Shown here: positions 41,395-45,055 of the stretch, in pieces
Layout of the letters: each line of letters opens with the position of its first letter
Numbering within the stretch: the first letter of the stretch is position 1
DNA from: DATBFG01 sp036558645
GTDB taxonomy: Bacteria; Acidobacteriota; Terriglobia; Terriglobales; Acidobacteriaceae
Length of the DNA stretch: 45,055 nucleotides
Reading direction: 5' to 3'
Assembly (NCBI GenBank): GCA_036558645.1
Contig: DATBFG010000073.1
Location: forward strand, 1 to 45,055
The notes under the pieces: model-generated
What the model saw: only the letters and a program-made list of their open reading frames with translations
What the model was told of the DNA's origin: nothing
Database searches by the model: none
Position numbers and translations under genes: made by a program

Positions 41395-42147
41395 TTACTT
41401 TCGGAATATGTCCGTAAAGGCCTGTTTCATCACTTCGCGCCCAACTTCCGAGATAGATCTCGTTAGCGGGATATCCTTGGGGCATACCTCCACGCAGTTT
41501 TGCGCGTAACCGCATTCCTGGATACCGCCGTCCCCCATCAGCGCAGCTAGACGCTCACGTTTCAACCCTGCCCCGGTCGGATGCGTATTAAACAGCCTCA
41601 CCTGAGAAATCGTGGCGGCCCCCACGAAGCCGGTACTCTCATTGAATTGCGGGCACGCCTCCATGCAGCAGCAGCACGAGATACAGCGCGATAAGGGATA
41701 TGCCTGCTCCTGGGCATCCATCGAGACCCGCGGTCCAGACCCCAAATCGTACGAACCATCAATCGGCACCCAGGCCTTGACCGCCTTCAGGTTTTCAAAC
41801 AGAACGCTGCGGTCCACCGCCAGGTCGCGAATCACAGGAAATTTCGTGAACGCCTCCAGCTTGATCGGCTGTTCGAGTTTGTCGACCAGGGCCGAGCATG
41901 CCATGCGCGTCTTTCCATTAATCGTCATGGCGCATGACCCGCACACTTCCTCCAGGCAATTCGAGTCGTAGGTAATTGGGGTCGTCTTTTTGCCATCGCG
42001 CGTAACCGGATTCGCGGCGATCTCCATGAGCGAGGAAATGACGTTCATCCCCGGCTTCCAGGGGAGCTCAAATTCTTCCCAGTGTGCCTTTTCACCAGGC
42101 GCCGCCTGACGCTTGATCTTGAACACTACACTCTTTTGATTTGCCAT
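41395..42147 (-). CDS. sdhB: Succinate dehydrogenase iron-sulfur subunit
   Basis: This 250-residue protein links flavin to quinone. The [2Fe-2S] ligands are C64, C69, C72 and C84 (CLEEVCGSC... MAC). The [4Fe-4S]/[3Fe-4S] region has C155, C158, C161, C165 (CISCCCCMEACP, with an unusual run of four cysteines at 158-161) and C212, C218, C222 (CGYAQNCVEVCP). Its sequence is of the long type B enzyme paired with a single diheme membrane subunit (SdhC). It is co-directed with sdhA, but a 346-base gap holding an antisense small gene separates them. The start ATG lacks a strong Shine-Dalgarno. Confidence 0.95.
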   Translation of the reverse strand: MANQKSVVFKIKRQAAPGEKAHWEEFELPWKPGMNVISSLMEIAANPVTRDGKKTTPITYDSNCLEEVCGSCAMTINGKTRMACSALVDKLEQPIKLEAFTKFPVIRDLAVDRSVLFENLKAVKAWVPIDGSYDLGSGPRVSMDAQEQAYPLSRCISCCCCMEACPQFNESTGFVGAATISQVRLFNTHPTGAGLKRERLAALMGDGGIQECGYAQNCVEVCPKDIPLTRSISEVGREVMKQAFTDIFRK

Positions 42148-42229
42148 ATGAAAGTCGCGTCTCTTCCTCAGTTAGGCCTTACACGCCTGCAGGGCAAATG
42201 TCTTCCTCTTGCAGGAAAAATGATGCATC

Positions 42230-42259
42230 TTGACACCATGCCGACACTGCCTCGAAAAT
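42230..42259 (+). promoter_or_regulatory. Candidate promoter of the antisense small gene
   Basis: TTGACA (42230-42235, a perfect -35 consensus), an 18-base spacer and GAAAAT (42254-42259, 4 of 6 matches to the -10). Transcription would begin near 42266, giving a leader of about 25 bases before the ATG. Confidence 0.5.
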
Positions 42260-42291
42260 GCAGCAAAGTCGTTCGCTCGAAGGAGTAACAC

Positions 42292-42456
42292 ATGTCCGTA
42301 TTGGGAACTCAGGACTATTCCGCTGCGCCACCCCCGAAACAGAAAAAGAGTTGGGCCACAATTTCTGCCATGACGTTCATGATCGTTCTGGTCGTCGCAT
42401 TGTTCGGCGCCGTGATCAGCAGCAGTCTCAAGTGGCTGAACATTGGCGGCCACTGA
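42292..42456 (+). CDS. Small single-span membrane protein, 54 aa, between sdhA and sdhB
   Basis: This gene is shorter than usual ORF cut-offs. It reads MSVLGTQDYSAAPPPKQKKS, a basic cytoplasmic-side stretch, then a hydrophobic span (about residues 24-44, ISAMTFMIVLVVALFGAVIS) and a short C-terminal tail SSLKWLNIGGH. AAGGAG lies 6-7 bases before the ATG, and a promoter with a perfect -35 precedes it. It is on the strand opposite to sdhC, sdhA and sdhB. By the positive-inside rule the N terminus faces the cytoplasm. I do not recognise the family. It might assist or regulate the complex II it sits inside, but position alone does not show that. Confidence 0.7.
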   Translation: MSVLGTQDYSAAPPPKQKKSWATISAMTFMIVLVVALFGAVISSSLKWLNIGGH

Positions 42457-42493
42457 TACCGACTCTCCCCCAACGTTCTTAAGGTGAATCCGG

Positions 42494-44275
42494 TTACTTG
42501 GCGGCATCGTATCTCCGCGGACGTGGCGGGATGAGCGAGATGTCTACCGGTTCGAACTCGAAGCGCGGCTCATCCGCATCGGGTGCGAAGCTTGCCTTGG
42601 TTGTCTTGAGCCAATTCTTGTCATCGCGATCGGGAAAGTCTGGCTTGTAGTGGGCCCCCCGTGATTCGTCGCGCATCGCGGCGCCTTGCGCAATCACTCG
42701 CGCCAGTTGCAACATGTTGTACAACTGCCGCGCGAACGCCACAGTTGTATTCGCCCACTGCGAGCGGTCGCTCAGGTTGATCCGCTGGAAGCGCTCCAGC
42801 AGTTCAACCAGTTTGGCGTCGGTAGCCTGGAGATTTTTGTTGTAGCGGATAACCGTGCAATCCTTGGTCATTACGTCGCCGAGCTCCCGCCACAACAGGA
42901 ATGGATTCTCGGTACCTTCGGCGCTCAACAACTTTCCGTTTATCTCTTCCTGTCGTTTACGCTCAGCGTCGAAGTGCCCGTTTGCCGGGGCACTCTGCGC
43001 ATTGCGTGCGTAGCGGACTGCACTCGATCCGGCGACAAATCCGCCATAGATACATGAGACCAGCGAATTTGCTCCTAAACGATTGGCACCGTGGTATTGG
43101 TACTCGCACTCACCCGCCGCATAGATGCCTGCAACGTTCGTTGCCTGCGTAAAGTCCACCCACATTCCCCCCATGGTGTAATGCATCCCAGGGAATATCT
43201 TCATGGGAGTTTCACGCGGATCGTCGCCCACGAACTTTTCGTAGATCTCGAGAATGCCCTCTAGCTTACGGTCGAGAATCTTGCGATCGACGTGCGTGAG
43301 GTCGAGATAGACCATCGGCTTCCCGTCGATTCCGAGTTGGTGCTCGTACACTACTTTGTGGATGGCGCGCGTTGCGACGTCGCGCGGCACGAGGTTGCCG
43401 TATTTTGGATACCACTCTTCGAGAAAGTACCAGCGCTCGCTTTCCGGGATGCTCTTTGGCTCACGCCTATCTCCCGCCGCCTTGGGAACCCAGACTCTGC
43501 CACCTTCGCCGCGAGCCGACTCCGACATCAGTCGTAGCTTATCCTCGCCTGGGATCGATGTCGGATGTACTTGTATGAATTCGCCGTTCGCGTAATAACA
43601 ACCCTGCTGGTAGAGGGCGGATTGAGCGGATCCGGTGCAGACGACCGAATTCGTGGACTTTCCGAAGATCGCTCCGACGCCTCCGGTAGCAACAATCACT
43701 GCGTCGGCGGGAAATGTGCGTACTTCCATCGAACGCAAGTCCATCGCGCAGATTCCACGACAGGTCTGTGTCGAATCGAGCGCCGCCGAGAGGAATTCCC
43801 AGTGCTCGTACTTGGTAACCTTCCCCTCCGATTCATATCGACGAACCTGTTCGTCGAGGGCATAAAGGAGTTGTTGCCCTGTAGTAGCGCCCGCGAACGC
43901 AGTACGGTTGTAAAGGGTCCCTCCAAACCGGCGAAAATCAAGTAACCCTTCAGGAGTGCGGTTAAACGGAACTCCCATTCGATCTAAGAGATCAATAATT
44001 CCTGGCGCGGCGTCACACATGCCTTTTACCGGAGGCTGGTTTGCCAGGAAGTCGCCTCCATAGATCGTGTCATCAAAATGCTGCCAAGGAGAATCCCCCT
44101 CTCCCTTCAGATTCTTTGCCGCATTGATGCCGCCTTGCGCACAGACTGAGTGAGACCGTTTCACCGGCACAATGGAGAACAGGGCGACGTTGCCGCCAGT
44201 CTCGGCGATCTTGATGACCGCCGCTAAACCTGCCAGGCCGCCACCAATCACAATAATTTTCGGGTTCGATGCCAT
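42494..44275 (-). CDS. sdhA: Succinate dehydrogenase flavoprotein subunit
   Basis: This 593-residue enzyme oxidises succinate to fumarate. The FAD-binding GGGLAGLAA is at 11-19. The covalent flavin-attachment His is His42 in KRSHSVCAQGG, aligned with His45 of the enteric enzyme. Substrate and base residues lie in VRxHxTSIPGEDKL-like (here VHPTSIPGEDKL), SARGEGG and RDVATRAI, with GECEYQYHGANRLGANSL near the C terminus. Type B (long) features fit SdhC and SdhB here. It follows sdhC by 38 bases. The tail SLIPPRPRRYDAAK is short and basic. Confidence 0.97.
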   Translation of the reverse strand: MASNPKIIVIGGGLAGLAAVIKIAETGGNVALFSIVPVKRSHSVCAQGGINAAKNLKGEGDSPWQHFDDTIYGGDFLANQPPVKGMCDAAPGIIDLLDRMGVPFNRTPEGLLDFRRFGGTLYNRTAFAGATTGQQLLYALDEQVRRYESEGKVTKYEHWEFLSAALDSTQTCRGICAMDLRSMEVRTFPADAVIVATGGVGAIFGKSTNSVVCTGSAQSALYQQGCYYANGEFIQVHPTSIPGEDKLRLMSESARGEGGRVWVPKAAGDRREPKSIPESERWYFLEEWYPKYGNLVPRDVATRAIHKVVYEHQLGIDGKPMVYLDLTHVDRKILDRKLEGILEIYEKFVGDDPRETPMKIFPGMHYTMGGMWVDFTQATNVAGIYAAGECEYQYHGANRLGANSLVSCIYGGFVAGSSAVRYARNAQSAPANGHFDAERKRQEEINGKLLSAEGTENPFLLWRELGDVMTKDCTVIRYNKNLQATDAKLVELLERFQRINLSDRSQWANTTVAFARQLYNMLQLARVIAQGAAMRDESRGAHYKPDFPDRDDKNWLKTTKASFAPDADEPRFEFEPVDISLIPPRPRRYDAAK

Positions 44276-44313
44276 GTTAGTCAGGATTCCAATCTGTCGG
44301 GGAGTGCCCGAGC

Positions 44314-45045
44314 CTACCGCATGACGTAGGATTGAGTTCCCTCAACACTCATGGGCTGCAGTGGAGTTGAGAGAAACGCATACATGGTCGCGCCGCCAAC
44401 AACGACGAACACGATCCCAATTGCCAGGCAGAGGTAGCCAAAACGCCGCTGTCCCCGCTCGCCGCTCACCAACCCCCATTTCGCCGCGAATAACCAGAGT
44501 CCATACGCAAAATGCCACGACGCCGAAACGATTCCCAACACATAGAAGACAATGAGCAACGGATTCTGGAATTCCAACTGCACCTTGCCGAATGCGGCCG
44601 CCGGATTGCTAAGAATGTGCTCCCCGGCGAAGCGCAGGTGCCACACATGGTATGCCATGTAAAAGAAGGCGATCGCCCCCGTCCAGCGCTGCGTCGTGTA
44701 GAGCCAGTTGCCGGTCCAGGGATAGTCGCCAACGTTCGATTCGCCGCGCCACCAAATGTAGAACCCGTACAGAGCGTGATACCCGATTGGAATCCAGATA
44801 CCGAATAACTCCAGAAAGAATACAAATGGGAAGCTGGAGAGAAAGGCCACCTGCTTGGTATAGGCGGCGGGACCTTCGATCGCTACGAAGTTAGAGAAGA
44901 AGTGCTCAATGAGAAATGCGCCAACCGGAATGATCCCGGTGAGAGAGTGCAGCCGGCGCCAGAAAAATGAGTGTCCCTGCCCGGCCCGCAGAGGTGCCAC
45001 TCCGCCTCGCATCCGAGCTGGTTGTGCAGGACTGGCTGTTGCCAC
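44314..45045 (-). CDS. sdhC: Succinate dehydrogenase cytochrome b subunit (diheme, type B)
   Basis: A 243-residue integral membrane protein with five predicted spans, anchoring the complex and binding heme b. Histidines in suitable positions include SLTGIIPVGAFLIEHFF (His at about 47), GYHALYGFY (about 90), YHVWHLRF (about 134) and SASWHFAYG (about 177), which could ligate two hemes. The GTG start at 45045 has AGGAG five bases before it, so the gene is complete although the window ends just upstream. It is the first gene of sdhC-sdhA-sdhB; the promoter lies outside the window. Confidence 0.95.
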   Translation of the reverse strand: MATASPAQPARMRGGVAPLRAGQGHSFFWRRLHSLTGIIPVGAFLIEHFFSNFVAIEGPAAYTKQVAFLSSFPFVFFLELFGIWIPIGYHALYGFYIWWRGESNVGDYPWTGNWLYTTQRWTGAIAFFYMAYHVWHLRFAGEHILSNPAAAFGKVQLEFQNPLLIVFYVLGIVSASWHFAYGLWLFAAKWGLVSGERGQRRFGYLCLAIGIVFVVVGGATMYAFLSTPLQPMSVEGTQSYVMR

Positions 45046-45055
45046 GAGAACTCCT

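Overview
The window looks like a chromosomal housekeeping stretch of a Gram-negative, respiring bacterium. Secretin, S46 peptidase, POTRA, YceI and BON proteins imply an outer membrane. My best guess at lineage is Acidobacteriota (Terriglobia/Koribacter-like). This rests on the mix of secreted hypothetical families, a DUF2934 protein, a DUF5715-type protein, many TTG/GTG starts and degenerate short repeats in gene-free gaps. It is inference only; no rRNA gene is present to settle it. I see no phage, plasmid backbone, intact insertion sequence or CRISPR array.

Layout. Positions 1-5.3 kb hold loosely packed genes: a secreted hypothetical, two small orphans, a cold-shock protein with its own terminator, a cobalamin-binding-type radical SAM protein and an NmrA-like oxidoreductase. 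Positions 6-12.7 kb hold glutamine-dependent NAD synthetase, a DsbA-like exported thioredoxin, and, on the minus strand, an orphan TPR-secretin and an S46 dipeptidyl-peptidase. Positions 13-21 kb hold citrate synthase, a Tat-exported flavoprotein resembling spermidine dehydrogenase, BON and YceI envelope proteins, tRNA-Ser(CGA), tadA, and an icd-mdh pair. Positions 21-27.3 kb hold two envelope proteins and the nitrogen-control pair glnE and glnA, with a glutathione peroxidase between them. Positions 27.6-31 kb hold a LysR regulator, a SnoaL-like protein, a POTRA-only protein and a small cysteine-containing secreted protein.

Positions 31-35.3 kb form a polyamine locus: pyruvoyl-dependent arginine decarboxylase, a DUF2934 protein, a deoxyhypusine-synthase-like (homospermidine synthase-like) protein, N-carbamoylputrescine amidase and agmatine deiminase. 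Together they give arginine to agmatine to N-carbamoylputrescine to putrescine, then probably homospermidine. The likely start codons of three of these genes are TTG. Positions 35.4-41.2 kb hold a PilT-type ATPase, a lone NuoI, two cyclophilins, an M19 dipeptidase, a P-loop kinase and an M15-like DUF5715 protein. Positions 41.4-45.05 kb hold succinate dehydrogenase (sdhC-sdhA-sdhB, minus strand). In the unusually wide gap between sdhA and sdhB sits a 54-residue single-span membrane protein on the opposite strand, with a good ribosome binding site and a candidate promoter.

Taken together the region supplies four TCA-cycle enzymes (gltA, icd, mdh, sdh), glutamine/nitrogen control, and a complete arginine-to-putrescine route. 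The best candidates for something undescribed are the antisense small gene inside the sdh locus and the polyamine locus with its DHS-like enzyme and DUF2934 neighbour.
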